This document shows positions 17,209 to 25,422 of a stretch of 34,401 bases of DNA, one piece after another. Below the pieces are notes generated by a model. That model did no database searches and had not been told where the DNA came from. It saw only the letters and a list, made by a program, of their open reading frames with translations. The stretch lies in the NCBI RefSeq assembly GCF_015714725.1, contig NZ_WBKM01000214.1:1-34401 (forward strand), read 5' to 3'. This DNA comes from Nostoc sp. WHI. Lineage in GTDB: Bacteria > Cyanobacteriota > Cyanobacteriia > Cyanobacteriales > Nostocaceae. A program made the position numbers and the translations under genes. Positions within the stretch are counted from its first letter, which is position 1. Every line of letters begins with the position of its first letter.

Positions 17209-19755
17209 CTAGTTAACCTTGCGTTGGAAGGTAAATGTTCTTTGAACACCTGGTGCAACCTGACCAGTACCCGTATCTACATACTTGGTAACATCAGTGT
17301 TCACCGTGGTTCCGGTTTGGTCTATACCAGAGGTGTTGGCAGGATTCCCACTGAAGAATTGGATAGTTGCAGCCCCAGAATCTTTAGCTGAACCGACGAT
17401 ATTGCTGGTATCAATTTGACCACTAGCATCGTTGTCTAACGCCCAGTTGTTGGGGGATTGAGTACCATCCTCGGTAATCACAACCTTGTCAGCATTCAAG
17501 ATCACATTGCCTGTTCCAGATTGAGGATCGGAAATATTCTGATACCGAATCTGGTACTCAATAATATTCCCCGGAGCAGGTACTCTTGGTACATCAGCAA
17601 CACCTGGATTCGGATCAATACTGTTAAAAGCTGGTGTTGATTCAAAGTCGTCTTGACCTGTACCAACTGCTGGCCCTGTTCCTGGCAGAACTCGCGACAC
17701 TTTCACCAGTTTCAAAAAGCCAGTATACACACGATCTATGGTGATGTTTTGACTATCAGATGTACCATCATTATTGGTATCAATAGAAGCAGTGATAGGT
17801 ACTGGGAAGCCTCTGTTAATATCAGTTGAGAGGGCAGTACCGCTTGGCAGATCAATTTCTACACCATAGTTAATACTTGCACCACCAGCAACGTTGGTAA
17901 TTGTGATTGGTGTAGGGGGCCCTGTAAATGTTCCATTAGTGTAGGTATACACAGCAGAAGTACTACCAAAGGTAAGAGTTACCTTGGTTCCATTTGGTAA
18001 ATCTCCAGGAATTGCTGGGATCGTTGGCACTAGTGTGATAGTGCCTGGGTTAGTCCCACTGTTCTGAATTGTATTGGTGAATCCAACTGGTGATGGGTCA
18101 AGTGTAGTACCAGGAACTGTCCCAGCCGGAATGAGGGAAGATTTATTAGTAAAGTCATCGTTAGTCTGACCCGATGGCCCAGTAGCATTTGGTGCATTTT
18201 GCGGCCCGTTGAGTATCGCCGAAGCAACAGACGTTTGCAGTGTAAAGATGTTTGCTTCACCGCCTACTGAACCATCACCACTGTTATTGTTACTTGGGTC
18301 AGTTCCTGTTTCTGGAGATGTTGGGTTATTAATATAGCCGTCATCAACATTGCCAGGTGGTAGAGTATCAGGAACACCATCATTATTGGTATCTGTACCC
18401 GAAGGAGGGTTCATACTGCCTGGGGGGCCGTCGTAGTTGCTGGGATTTTGGTCACCAGATTCGTCGTATACAGGGAAATTATTAGTGGGGGTTTGACCAA
18501 ACAATTGGGCAATGTTGGCAATGGTCAAGGGTGAAATTGCAGTTGCTTCTACGGCAAGCTGAATTGAGAAGCCACTGACTGTTGTACCAGGAGCGATAGA
18601 AGTAAGTGTAGCTGGCTTATTGATAAAACCAACGCGGGTTACACCTGCGAGTGTGTCAGCGCCTTGCAAGGGAAAGGTTTTCCAATTAACTGTATTGGCA
18701 TCAGTTGTGACCGGATCTGTCGTGTAGACTGCTTGCCAATTGGGAGGCGAAGTTGGTGCAACTGCCAAGTCTGTACCCGCAGGAATCGCGTCAGAAAGCA
18801 AGATATAAGTGCCAAATACATTATCAACATTGATGTTTGTACCAGTCAAAGCGGCTGGGGTAATTCCTTGTCCTGTGGGATCATTGGATTCAACTCGCAA
18901 ACTCAAATCGTAGGTCAGCTTGTCATCCGTGATTGCCGTTGTGGCAGCATTGTTGTAACCACTGCGAATTTTAAGAATGGTGGCTAAAGCGAATGTCTTC
19001 AGCGTTGCAGCCACCTTAATTTGCTGAGTGGCGCTAGCTTCACGAGTACCATTAATCGGTACGCCATTTACCTCAGTTGCAACACTACCATCGGGGTTAT
19101 CTACGGTGTAAACGTCACCACCATCTGGATTTCGCAATTGGTTCTGAGCATCACCAGGGGTTTCACCAAAGGTAACGGTAATTATGTCATTGGCTTGAGC
19201 ACCGGCTTGGACGGTAACTGGCACACGCACTAATACACTACCACCAGGTGCGATCGAGGGTATAATTACCTCAGTAGCAGTGATATTTTGCCAAGTTGTG
19301 CCACCGTCAGTGCTGTATTGCAAACTATTAGCTACACCACCATTAGGCAAAGTGCCAGAAACTGTTCCAGGGCCGGTTGTTTGAGCTAAGTTAGGAACCC
19401 GGAATTGGGTTGGGTCGTTACCTACGTTTGTCAAAGTGTAGGTGTAAACAAGTAAATCACCAACTCCAACATTACCGCCATTGTTATCTGTGACTCCAGA
19501 TGCAGTGACAGTGATACCAGCAACCTCTGCCACAGTTACAGTCACAGTGTTAGAAGTGGCGTTAATTGTTGTCCCTGGATTGTTAGGGTCTTCGTAGGTA
19601 GCAGTTGCCGTGTTGCTGATGGATGTACCCGCAGTAGTTCCATCAGCTAGTACAGGAGCGATAAGTTGGAAAAGGCTACCAGTTAATAATGCTGTTGCTA
19701 CTAAGGATTGATAACACTGGCGTTGGTTATTGACAGATTTACTTTGTTTTATCAT
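17209..19755 (-). CDS. Large exported DUF11-type repeat protein
   Basis: First gene of the DUF11/barrel cluster, about 848 residues from the ATG at 19755. The frame also opens at a TTG at 19809, but the ATG gives a normal signal peptide ending APVLA. The mature part is Thr/Asn/Gly-rich and beta-structured, with repeated DUF11-like modules: ISNTATATYEDPNNPGTT, VGDLLVYTYTLTNVGN, and later PGNIIEYQIRYQN. Asp-rich loops such as DTNNDGVPDTLP and DTNNDGTSD resemble calcium-binding loops of exported proteins. Cysteine appears absent from the mature chain. No sortase, PEP-CTERM or RTX signal is visible at the C-terminus (ends TFTFQRKVN), so it is probably held by partners or released. Likely a structural surface component; no specific function recognised. 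Confidence 0.82.
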   Translation of the reverse strand: MIKQSKSVNNQRQCYQSLVATALLTGSLFQLIAPVLADGTTAGTSISNTATATYEDPNNPGTTINATSNTVTVTVAEVAGITVTASGVTDNNGGNVGVGDLLVYTYTLTNVGNDPTQFRVPNLAQTTGPGTVSGTLPNGGVANSLQYSTDGGTTWQNITATEVIIPSIAPGGSVLVRVPVTVQAGAQANDIITVTFGETPGDAQNQLRNPDGGDVYTVDNPDGSVATEVNGVPINGTREASATQQIKVAATLKTFALATILKIRSGYNNAATTAITDDKLTYDLSLRVESNDPTGQGITPAALTGTNINVDNVFGTYILLSDAIPAGTDLAVAPTSPPNWQAVYTTDPVTTDANTVNWKTFPLQGADTLAGVTRVGFINKPATLTSIAPGTTVSGFSIQLAVEATAISPLTIANIAQLFGQTPTNNFPVYDESGDQNPSNYDGPPGSMNPPSGTDTNNDGVPDTLPPGNVDDGYINNPTSPETGTDPSNNNSGDGSVGGEANIFTLQTSVASAILNGPQNAPNATGPSGQTNDDFTNKSSLIPAGTVPGTTLDPSPVGFTNTIQNSGTNPGTITLVPTIPAIPGDLPNGTKVTLTFGSTSAVYTYTNGTFTGPPTPITITNVAGGASINYGVEIDLPSGTALSTDINRGFPVPITASIDTNNDGTSDSQNITIDRVYTGFLKLVKVSRVLPGTGPAVGTGQDDFESTPAFNSIDPNPGVADVPRVPAPGNIIEYQIRYQNISDPQSGTGNVILNADKVVITEDGTQSPNNWALDNDASGQIDTSNIVGSAKDSGAATIQFFSGNPANTSGIDQTGTTVNTDVTKYVDTGTGQVAPGVQRTFTFQRKVN

Positions 19756-19947
19756 AGGAGTAATTTGTTTACTAGCTGGACTTGTAGCCTGAGTTTTGAG
19801 GCATAACAAAGTTCGGCAATTCTCTAAAGAACTACCGATCGCATCAGATCAAAACCCTAAAGTTTTGGAAATGCGTGTTTGATAAGTTAAATAACTGACC
19901 TACCTCAAAAATATACTGATATCACACGTAGAAATAAATTCCTGTTT

Positions 19948-19988
19948 TATTCACGCTATGCCTTGGGAATCAAGGTATAGCGTGAATA
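19948..19988. repeat. 18-bp inverted repeat (TATTCACGCTAT...)
   Basis: Arms at 19948-19965 and 19971-19988 match at 17 of 18 positions around a 5-base loop GGAAT. There is no T-run directly after it on the plus strand. Lying between divergent genes, it is more likely a repeat or regulatory structure than a terminator. Confidence 0.8.
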
Positions 19989-20113
19989 TGGGTAATTTAT
20001 TCTTGCGTTTTATCTACCTACTCATTGATTTAAGTGATAATGTAACTTTTGCATCAGAAGAAAGTCTTCAGTATAAATAAGTAATTTCTCTAATATAATA
20101 TGCGTATGTTAGA

Positions 20114-20127
20114 GTATACAAAAATAC
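20114..20127 (+). promoter_or_regulatory. Candidate NtcA-type site GTA-N8-TAC
   Basis: GTATACAAAAATAC matches the NtcA consensus GTA-N8-TAC exactly, in an A+T-rich intergenic region about 208 bases before the cobW ATG. No TAN3T -10 box at the expected distance is convincing, and the motif is short enough to occur by chance several times in a window of this size. Confidence 0.25.
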
Positions 20128-20157
20128 TAAAACATTGAAGCGTACATGGAAATCCGG

Positions 20158-20171
20158 TTTCATTAATGAAA
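20158..20171. promoter_or_regulatory. 14-bp perfect palindrome, candidate operator
   Basis: TTTCATTAATGAAA is a perfect palindrome about 164 bases upstream of the cobW ATG. It could bind a dimeric regulator, but its A+T content makes chance occurrence possible. Confidence 0.3.
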
Positions 20172-20334
20172 AGTTTTTAAGATAAACCCAAACTTAATGG
20201 CAACGGCAATATTTTGAGGTTTTCCATAGACTTTCAGCTTAAAATAACTAAGTCAATCTTCAAACCAAGCTTAATCTCAGTATTTAAGTTTGTAACCCGT
20301 GAAACTTACCATACTGAGAAAGTCAGGCAAAAAT

Positions 20335-21375
20335 ATGGCTGCAAAAATTCCTGTCACAGTGATTACAGGCTTTTTAGGTAGTGGAAAAACCAGCCTAATT
20401 CGCCACCTGCTACAAAACAACCAAGGACGCCGCATTGCTGTTTTAGTCAACGAATTTGGCGAACTCGGTATTGATGGCGAATTGTTAAAATCCTGTCAAG
20501 TTTGCCCGGAAGATGGTGAGGGCGACAGTAATATTTTTGAATTAACCAACGGCTGCTTATGCTGCACCGTGCAAGAAGAGTTTTACCCGACGATGCAAGA
20601 GTTAATCAAGCGGCGAGATAGCATCGACTGCATTTTGATTGAAACCTCTGGTTTAGCCTTGCCAAAACCGCTAGTGAAGGCTTTTCGCTGGCAGGAAATT
20701 CGTAACGCCGCCACTGTAGATGCAGTAATTACCGTAGTAGATTGTGCGGCGGTAGCGGCGGGGACATTTGCTAGCGATCCGGAGGCGATCGCAGCCCAGC
20801 GACAAGCGGATGATAGTCTAGAACACGAAACACCCTTACAAGAATTGTTTGAAGACCAACTTGCTTGTGCAGATTTAGTGGTGTTGAATAAAATTGATTT
20901 GGTAGATGCCGAGACAAAAGCTAGAGTTGAGGAATTAATTAAACAAGAGTTGCCCAGAGTGGTGAAGATTGTCGAGAGCGATCGTTCTCAACTGGACGCA
21001 TCTATATTATTAGGATTCCAAGCCGCAGTCGAAGACAATTTAGATAGCCGTCCCAGTCATCACGATACTGAAGAAGATCACAACCACGATGAAGAGATTA
21101 CTTCAGCTAATCTAATTTTGGATCGTGCTTTTGACCCAGAAAAACTGCAACAACAGTTGGAAATATTGGCACAACAACAAGAAATTTACCGGATTAAAGG
21201 CTTTGTCGCAGTGCCAAACAAATCTATGCGTTTAGTCATGCAGGGCGTAGGAACCCGATTTGATAAATTTTACGATCGCCCCTGGAAACCAGATGAGGCT
21301 AGGCAAACTCGCTTAGTTTTCATCGGTCGTAATTTGAAATCCTCAGAAATTGAATCGCAGCTAGTAGCTTTATAA
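20335..21375 (+). CDS. cobW: CobW, G3E-family cobalt GTP-binding protein
   Basis: A 346-residue cytoplasmic P-loop GTPase. Walker A GFLGSGKTS (12-20), metal-binding CLCC (74-77), NKID (185-188) and a His/Asp-rich stretch (~241-254, SHHDTEEDHNHDEE) mark the COG0523/G3E group. The block DPEAIAAQRQADDSLEHETP, followed by LQELFEDQL, is typical of true CobW of aerobic cobalamin synthesis rather than the zinc-related paralogues. CobW is thought to supply Co(II) to the CobNST cobaltochelatase. A C-terminal domain (~255-346, DRPWKPDEARQTRLVFIGRN) is complete. The frame opens at a GTG (20299), but the ATG at 20335, which starts MAAKIPVTVITG, fits the family. No other cob genes are nearby. Confidence 0.9.
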   Translation: MAAKIPVTVITGFLGSGKTSLIRHLLQNNQGRRIAVLVNEFGELGIDGELLKSCQVCPEDGEGDSNIFELTNGCLCCTVQEEFYPTMQELIKRRDSIDCILIETSGLALPKPLVKAFRWQEIRNAATVDAVITVVDCAAVAAGTFASDPEAIAAQRQADDSLEHETPLQELFEDQLACADLVVLNKIDLVDAETKARVEELIKQELPRVVKIVESDRSQLDASILLGFQAAVEDNLDSRPSHHDTEEDHNHDEEITSANLILDRAFDPEKLQQQLEILAQQQEIYRIKGFVAVPNKSMRLVMQGVGTRFDKFYDRPWKPDEARQTRLVFIGRNLKSSEIESQLVAL

Positions 21376-21382
21376 GTTAAGA

Positions 21383-21465
21383 GTTAGGAGTTATGAAGTA
21401 TTGCTTAATTCAAAAATAAAAAACAATGCTAATCGTTTAAAACTTTTAATTCATAACTCCTTAAC
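21383..21465. repeat. Inverted repeat of GTTAAGGAGTTATGAA
   Basis: GTTAGGAGTTATGAA (21383-21397) and TTCATAACTCCTTAAC (21450-21465) are complementary except for a single-base indel. Further AACTT/AAGTT tracts lie around them. This STRR-like tract fills the gap between cobW and the ABA4-like gene. Confidence 0.7.
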
Positions 21466-21510
21466 CATAACTTTTCTTTCCTAACTTATCACTTCTAACT
21501 TGATCAAACT

Positions 21511-21993
21511 ATGACTATTTCTCAACTATTTAACATTGCCAATGTTTTCGTCTTGCCTTTTTGGGCTTTGATGATTTTATTGCCAAATTGGAAAGTGACA
21601 CGGCAGATAATGGAATCATATCTGCCCTTTGTGCTGTTAGCAGGAGCGTATTTGTATTTATTCATCAACAGCGTTACGCCAGAAAACGCCCAAGATTTCT
21701 CAAATATACAATTAGCTGATGTTGCGCGACTTTTTGCAGATGAAAAAGTCGCAGCAACGGGTTGGATTCATTTTTTGGTGATGGATTTATTTGTTGGTCG
21801 CTGGATTTATTGGGAAGGGCAAAAAACAGGTATTTGGACAATTCATTCTCTCACATTCTGTTTGTTTGCTGGGCCTTTAGGATTACTGTCTCACATCTTG
21901 ACTGACTGGATTACTAAGACATTTTTTCCTAAGTTTCAGCGTAACGAAACGGTGACGGTAGCAGAAAAAGCTACGTCATCATCTGAAACATAA
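21511..21993 (+). CDS. ABA4-like membrane protein
   Basis: A 160-residue integral membrane protein with about four hydrophobic helices (~8-25, 38-55, 86-105 and 112-135). The conserved ABA4 segments are visible: NVFVLPFWALMILLPNW near the start, GWIHFLVMDLFVGRWIYWEG (~83-102) and FAGPLGLLSHILTDWITK. In plants ABA4 is needed for neoxanthin formation; cyanobacterial homologues have been linked to carotenoid chemistry, but many are uncharacterised and this organism need not make neoxanthin. It lies 135 bases after cobW on the same strand. The C-terminal ~20 residues are polar. ATG at 21511. Confidence 0.85.
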   Translation: MTISQLFNIANVFVLPFWALMILLPNWKVTRQIMESYLPFVLLAGAYLYLFINSVTPENAQDFSNIQLADVARLFADEKVAATGWIHFLVMDLFVGRWIYWEGQKTGIWTIHSLTFCLFAGPLGLLSHILTDWITKTFFPKFQRNETVTVAEKATSSSET

Positions 21994-22021
21994 TAGTGGG
22001 GTAGTACAGATGTAATTAGGC

Positions 22022-22471
22022 TTAATATAACTCGCACTCCCGTTTCGTCACATAGTGGCGGTAGCGAAACATAGCTTCTAATTGCGCTTGCACTAACCAA
22101 CCGCCAACAAATTCAACTGTTACTCCGCCAGGCATAGAAAAGGAGATAGCATCAGTCAGCCTGGTTTTGCCATCTTCCGGTTCAAATTCATGTCGATGTA
22201 CCCAAGACTCAAAAGGGCCAGATATCTGTTCGTCGGTAAACAGGCGATATTTTTCACATTCAGTATGACGTGCTAGCCAAGTTAAGGGTAATGGGGTGAT
22301 AAATAGACGAAATTCTGTAATTGCGCCCACAGCAAGCCCCCCCTCACGACGAACTATTTGGACTGGTTGCCAAGGTGGATTCAGCAGTTGCAAAATATCT
22401 GGCCTTTCATGAAACTTCCAAACTACTTCTGGTGAGGCATTAATTACTGAGGAATGTTTAAAGTACAGCAT
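22022..22471 (-). CDS. SRPBCC (START-like) ligand-binding protein
   Basis: A 149-residue soluble protein. The N-terminal strand FKHSSVINASPEVVWKFHER and the late segment RLTDAISFSMPGGVTVEFVG with a long C-terminal helix are typical of the SRPBCC/polyketide-cyclase-like fold, which encloses a hydrophobic ligand cavity. The ligand is unknown. It is the last gene of a minus-strand unit, 19 bases after the CPXCG gene. Homologues are often annotated as cell-division inhibitors because of a fusion to SulA-like epimerases; nothing here supports that role. Confidence 0.85.
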   Translation of the reverse strand: MLYFKHSSVINASPEVVWKFHERPDILQLLNPPWQPVQIVRREGGLAVGAITEFRLFITPLPLTWLARHTECEKYRLFTDEQISGPFESWVHRHEFEPEDGKTRLTDAISFSMPGGVTVEFVGGWLVQAQLEAMFRYRHYVTKRECELY

Positions 22472-22490
22472 GGAAAGAAAAACCTAAAAT

Positions 22491-22679
22491 TCAACTTTCG
22501 GATTCGGTATCAATCTCGATATCTAGAGTATCTTCATCAACCCGCACATACAAAATATTTGGGTTACAGCAAACTTGACAATCTTCAACGTAAGATTGCT
22601 GTCCTCCAGCGCTCAAATCAATAAAAGTTAAGTTCGGTTCGCCGCAATAGGCGCAGTAATACTCAGCTGTGTTTTGCAT
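22491..22679 (-). CDS. CPXCG-type cysteine-rich zinc-binding protein
   Basis: A 62-residue protein. Two cysteine pairs (YCAYCGE with C9 and C12; DCQVCC with C34, C37 and C38) form a zinc-ribbon-like site. The C-terminus is acidic (DEDTLDIEIDTESES). This matches the small CPXCG family of unknown function. The frame opens at TTG (22682), but the following ATG at 22679 is the likely start. It lies between the radical SAM gene (11 bases after its stop) and the SRPBCC gene, so all three are probably co-transcribed. Confidence 0.85.
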   Translation of the reverse strand: MQNTAEYYCAYCGEPNLTFIDLSAGGQQSYVEDCQVCCNPNILYVRVDEDTLDIEIDTESES

Positions 22680-22690
22680 CAAGTTTTCAG

Positions 22691-24337
22691 CTATGAATTC
22701 AATGGCTGTAATTCTTTTGGGGATGGGTTGATATAACTCTTAGCATCAGCCAAATGCTTTAGTAGTGTAGACTGTGGCAGAGGCCCTTGCAAGTGGCTCC
22801 AGGGTAATACTTGTTCTGTAGACCAATCAGCGTGGACATAGAAATCTAAGTCGGGGATTTGTCCTTTGAGTTGTTTGAAAGCACGTTTGTAGCTACCCAA
22901 GGATTCGCCAAAGTTACGAGTAAGTTCGAGGAGTTTGGAGAGTCTACGATCGCCTCTTGATAACAAAGCTTGTATTATTGACCAATTATAGCTTTCTGGG
23001 CGAAATTCTATCCCCTGTGGTTTCAGATGTTTTTGCAAAAACTGCAACCGTTTTTCTGCTTGACGATTCACCCCAAACCATTGAAATGGTGTGTGTGCTT
23101 TGGGTACAAAGGTGCTGCATCCAAATGTTAAGCGCAATCCCGGTGCAGCTTTTTTGATACTACGCATCATTGCCACGGTTTCCTCTAAATCCTCTGGTTC
23201 CTCGCCAGGAATTCCTGCCATCCCGTAGAGTTTCAGGCTTTTTAATCCCCCAGTTTTGGCATTTACGGCTGCTTGGATAATTTCGTCATTATGCAGCTTT
23301 TTGTTGATAATTTGCCGGATTTTTTCGGAACCACTTTCTACTGCAATGGTAAGCGATCGCGTGTCCCGTTTTGTCAAAGTTTCTGCTAACTTGACTGTTA
23401 CAGTATTGGTTCGCACTGAGGCGATACTAAGACGGACATCATCATACTTTGGCTGACTAATATAATCTAGCAAAGTCTCAAATTCGGGATGTTGAGTTAC
23501 TGAAGCCCCTAATAATCCTAGCCGATTTGTAACTTGTAAACCTTTTTCAATGGCTGGAATTAATGAACCTTCAAGACTCGCTGTTCTAAAAGGTAATGTG
23601 AGATAACTCGCCAGACAGAAGCGGCACATTTCTGGACAACTTCTCACTACTTCCACCATGTAGATATTTTCCCATGCCGCTTTTTCGGTGACTACAGTTG
23701 AAGCTGATAAGGTATCTCCCCGGTAGGTTTGCTTTTGCACCACTGCGGGAATTTCTGTGGAAATAGGCTTAATTGACTTGACTTCACCATCTATTGTGTG
23801 ATATTCCACCTCATACAAACTGGGAACATAAATTCCTGGGATTTGTGCAAGTCTTTTTAGTTGAGTTGTTCTTGAGGCATTTCTTACTTCTTTATACGCC
23901 TCAATGAAATTCCCTAGCAGGTTTTCGCCATCTCCTAACAAAATTACATCAAAAAAATCTGCAAATGGTTCGGGATTAGCAGTGAGAACTGGCCCACCAC
24001 CAAAAATTATTGGATGAGAATCATCACGAGAATTTGCCCGAATGGGAATTTCTAGAGATTCTAGTAAGTTTAAAATATTTACATAATCCAGTTCCCAAGA
24101 AATAGAAAATCCGACTATTTCCGGCGTTCTGGGGAGTTGTTCATGAGTATCGGTAAACAGGCGACTCACTTGCACATCATTACGGGTTGCTAAAGTTGCC
24201 CACACCACCTGATAGCCAAGGCTAGTAATACCGACGCTGTACTCATTGGGAAAGGCGAAAATCACTGGTATAGCGTCGTTGTTAGGGGTGCTAGGGGTGA
24301 ATAGCAAACGTTCAGAATCAAATACAGATGATGTCAC
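22691..24337 (-). CDS. B12-binding-domain radical SAM protein
   Basis: A 548-residue enzyme. The N-terminal third (~20-150) resembles a cobalamin-binding Rossmann domain: VIFAFPNEYSVGITSLGYQV, IVGFSISWELDYVNIL and PIIFGGGPVLTANPEPFADF. The radical SAM core follows with CPEMCRFC (C234, C238, C241) binding the 4Fe-4S cluster; SIASVRTN and TIAVESGSEKIR are core strands. The order is that of the TIGR03960-like family, some members of which are fused to DUF2344. The substrate is unknown. The start is GTG at 24337: an in-frame TAA lies 12 bases upstream and no ATG is available near the N-terminus. It is second in a tight minus-strand operon. Confidence 0.88.
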   Translation of the reverse strand: MTSSVFDSERLLFTPSTPNNDAIPVIFAFPNEYSVGITSLGYQVVWATLATRNDVQVSRLFTDTHEQLPRTPEIVGFSISWELDYVNILNLLESLEIPIRANSRDDSHPIIFGGGPVLTANPEPFADFFDVILLGDGENLLGNFIEAYKEVRNASRTTQLKRLAQIPGIYVPSLYEVEYHTIDGEVKSIKPISTEIPAVVQKQTYRGDTLSASTVVTEKAAWENIYMVEVVRSCPEMCRFCLASYLTLPFRTASLEGSLIPAIEKGLQVTNRLGLLGASVTQHPEFETLLDYISQPKYDDVRLSIASVRTNTVTVKLAETLTKRDTRSLTIAVESGSEKIRQIINKKLHNDEIIQAAVNAKTGGLKSLKLYGMAGIPGEEPEDLEETVAMMRSIKKAAPGLRLTFGCSTFVPKAHTPFQWFGVNRQAEKRLQFLQKHLKPQGIEFRPESYNWSIIQALLSRGDRRLSKLLELTRNFGESLGSYKRAFKQLKGQIPDLDFYVHADWSTEQVLPWSHLQGPLPQSTLLKHLADAKSYINPSPKELQPLNS

Positions 24338-24358
24338 AGGTGTTTGTTAGAGGCAAGT

Positions 24359-24613
24359 TTATCTATATTTAATTTTAAGCCATAGAAGAATGAAGTTAAA
24401 AACCAATGTCACGCCGTTAGCGAGAATAATCGGTAAGGATTGTAGATATATTCCATAAATTAACCACAAAAAAATGCCAGTTATGAATGTAACCAGTGTC
24501 ACCAAAGAAACATCTTTTGCTGATTTTGTTTGCCACGTTTTAAACATCTGTGGCAAAAAAGAGATTGTGGTTAGTGTGGCGGCAGCTAATCCTAAAATTG
24601 TTAAGAAATCCAT
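24359..24613 (-). CDS. SemiSWEET-type (PQ-loop/MtN3) transporter
   Basis: An 84-residue membrane protein of three helices (~3-20, 38-57 and 62-80). The PQ motif is at Pro21-Gln22 in SFLPQMFKTWQTKSAKDVS, the sequence typical of bacterial SemiSWEETs. These dimerise to form a sugar uniporter; the substrate cannot be read. It is the first gene of a minus-strand unit with the radical SAM gene starting 21 bases after its stop. A decayed second copy of this gene lies at 25317-25422 on the same strand, beyond the DUF29 gene. ATG at 24613. Confidence 0.92.
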   Translation of the reverse strand: MDFLTILGLAAATLTTISFLPQMFKTWQTKSAKDVSLVTLVTFITGIFLWLIYGIYLQSLPIILANGVTLVFNFILLWLKIKYR

Positions 24614-24735
24614 GTTTAATTATTTATATTTTCTATTAGTCCAGGCAACTGAACTTAGTTTGTGTAGTAGCGAATTTTATTTGCCCAATACTTTTTAAAT
24701 ATCCTCTTATGCCGAGCGGAAAAAATAGTAATTTT

Positions 24736-25191
24736 TTATTTAAATGTATTTAAAACTAAGAAGTTTGGGTCAAGAATCTGCTCAATTGTAAATAGACATT
24801 CATCGGGAAAATCTTCTATAGATTTTTGAATTTCTTTAGCTGCGTCTCGACAAGCACGTCGATAGTATTTTTGTATCCACAACGAATCTTGAAGAAAACG
24901 CTGTAAACTGGGAGTATCTTCCAAACAATCTTGAATTTGATCTCGGCAGTTTGACAGTGTGTTATCCCAGCTTTTGATTCTTCGCTCAGGCTGATACTGG
25001 CATTTAAGCAAGTGCATTAACAGCACCTGTAAATAGCTGCCGAGTTCCTTCTGTTCACTGCGACCCAAAGCCTCTAATTCCTCTACCAAGTGTTCAATGT
25101 CCAACTCAGCCCAATGTCCTTTCTTCAAGTACTCGGCTTGTTGTTGTGTCCACAACAGAAAGTCTTGGTCGTAGCTCGTTGCCTGACTCAT
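24736..25191 (-). CDS. DUF29 family protein
   Basis: A 151-residue soluble helical protein. The opening YDQDFLLWTQQQAEYLKKGH, then DIEHLVEELEALGRSEQKEL and LLMHLLKCQYQPERR, are the hallmarks of DUF29, a family abundant and often multicopy in cyanobacteria and of unknown role. The frame opens at a TTG (25194), but the ATG at 25191 directly follows and is preferred. It sits between the intact SemiSWEET gene and the decayed copy, so it may have entered there or been flanked by a duplication. No antitoxin- or toxin-like partner is seen. Confidence 0.88.
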   Translation of the reverse strand: MSQATSYDQDFLLWTQQQAEYLKKGHWAELDIEHLVEELEALGRSEQKELGSYLQVLLMHLLKCQYQPERRIKSWDNTLSNCRDQIQDCLEDTPSLQRFLQDSLWIQKYYRRACRDAAKEIQKSIEDFPDECLFTIEQILDPNFLVLNTFK

Positions 25192-25279
25192 CAACGATCG
25201 CCCTTCTCTGCTTAATGCAACGCTGTACTAGACATCTTACACCGTTGAGCGATCGCTACAACAGCCTAACAACAATATT

Positions 25280-25302
25280 CCCGACTTATTTAAGAAGTCG
25301 GG
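25280..25302. repeat. 8-bp stem hairpin CCCGACTT/AAGTCGGG
   Basis: Perfect arms CCCGACTT (25280-25287) and AAGTCGGG (25295-25302) with a 7-base loop. Hairpins of this sequence are common in cyanobacterial intergenic DNA. It lies just downstream of the SemiSWEET remnant on the minus strand and could be its former terminator. Confidence 0.6.
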
Positions 25303-25316
25303 AGTCTATTACCAGA

Positions 25317-25422
25317 TCACGCTATTAGCAAGAATAATCGGTAAAAATTGGAGATAATTTCCCTATATTAACCACAAAAAAAGACCGATCATAAATGTAA
25401 TTAGCATGACAAAAGAAAACTC
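25317..25422 (-). pseudogene. Decayed SemiSWEET gene fragment
   Basis: This segment aligns without gaps to 24409-24514 of the intact SemiSWEET gene, about 82 of 106 bases identical by hand count. On the minus strand it reads ...LITFMIGLFLWLI, then an in-frame TAG where the intact gene has Tyr, then GNYLQFLPIILANSV, against TFITGIFLWLIYGIYLQ and SLPIILANGV. The 5' part is badly degraded and the 3' end is missing. It is therefore a non-functional paralogue left by an old duplication. Confidence 0.82.

Larger units (their letters stand above)
19756..20334. other. Divergent intergenic region between the DUF11 cluster and cobW
   Basis: No gene is seen. It holds a strong inverted repeat (19948-19988), a GTA-N8-TAC motif (20114-20127) and a 14-bp palindrome (20158-20171). 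The promoter of the four-gene minus-strand cluster should lie near 19810-19940 and that of cobW near 20150-20330; neither has a clear -35/-10 pair. No cobalamin riboswitch was recognised upstream of cobW. Confidence 0.5.

Noticed and set aside
19810..20334. Cobalamin riboswitch upstream of cobW
   Set aside because: No B12-box-like sequence or matching structure could be seen in this A+T-rich stretch.
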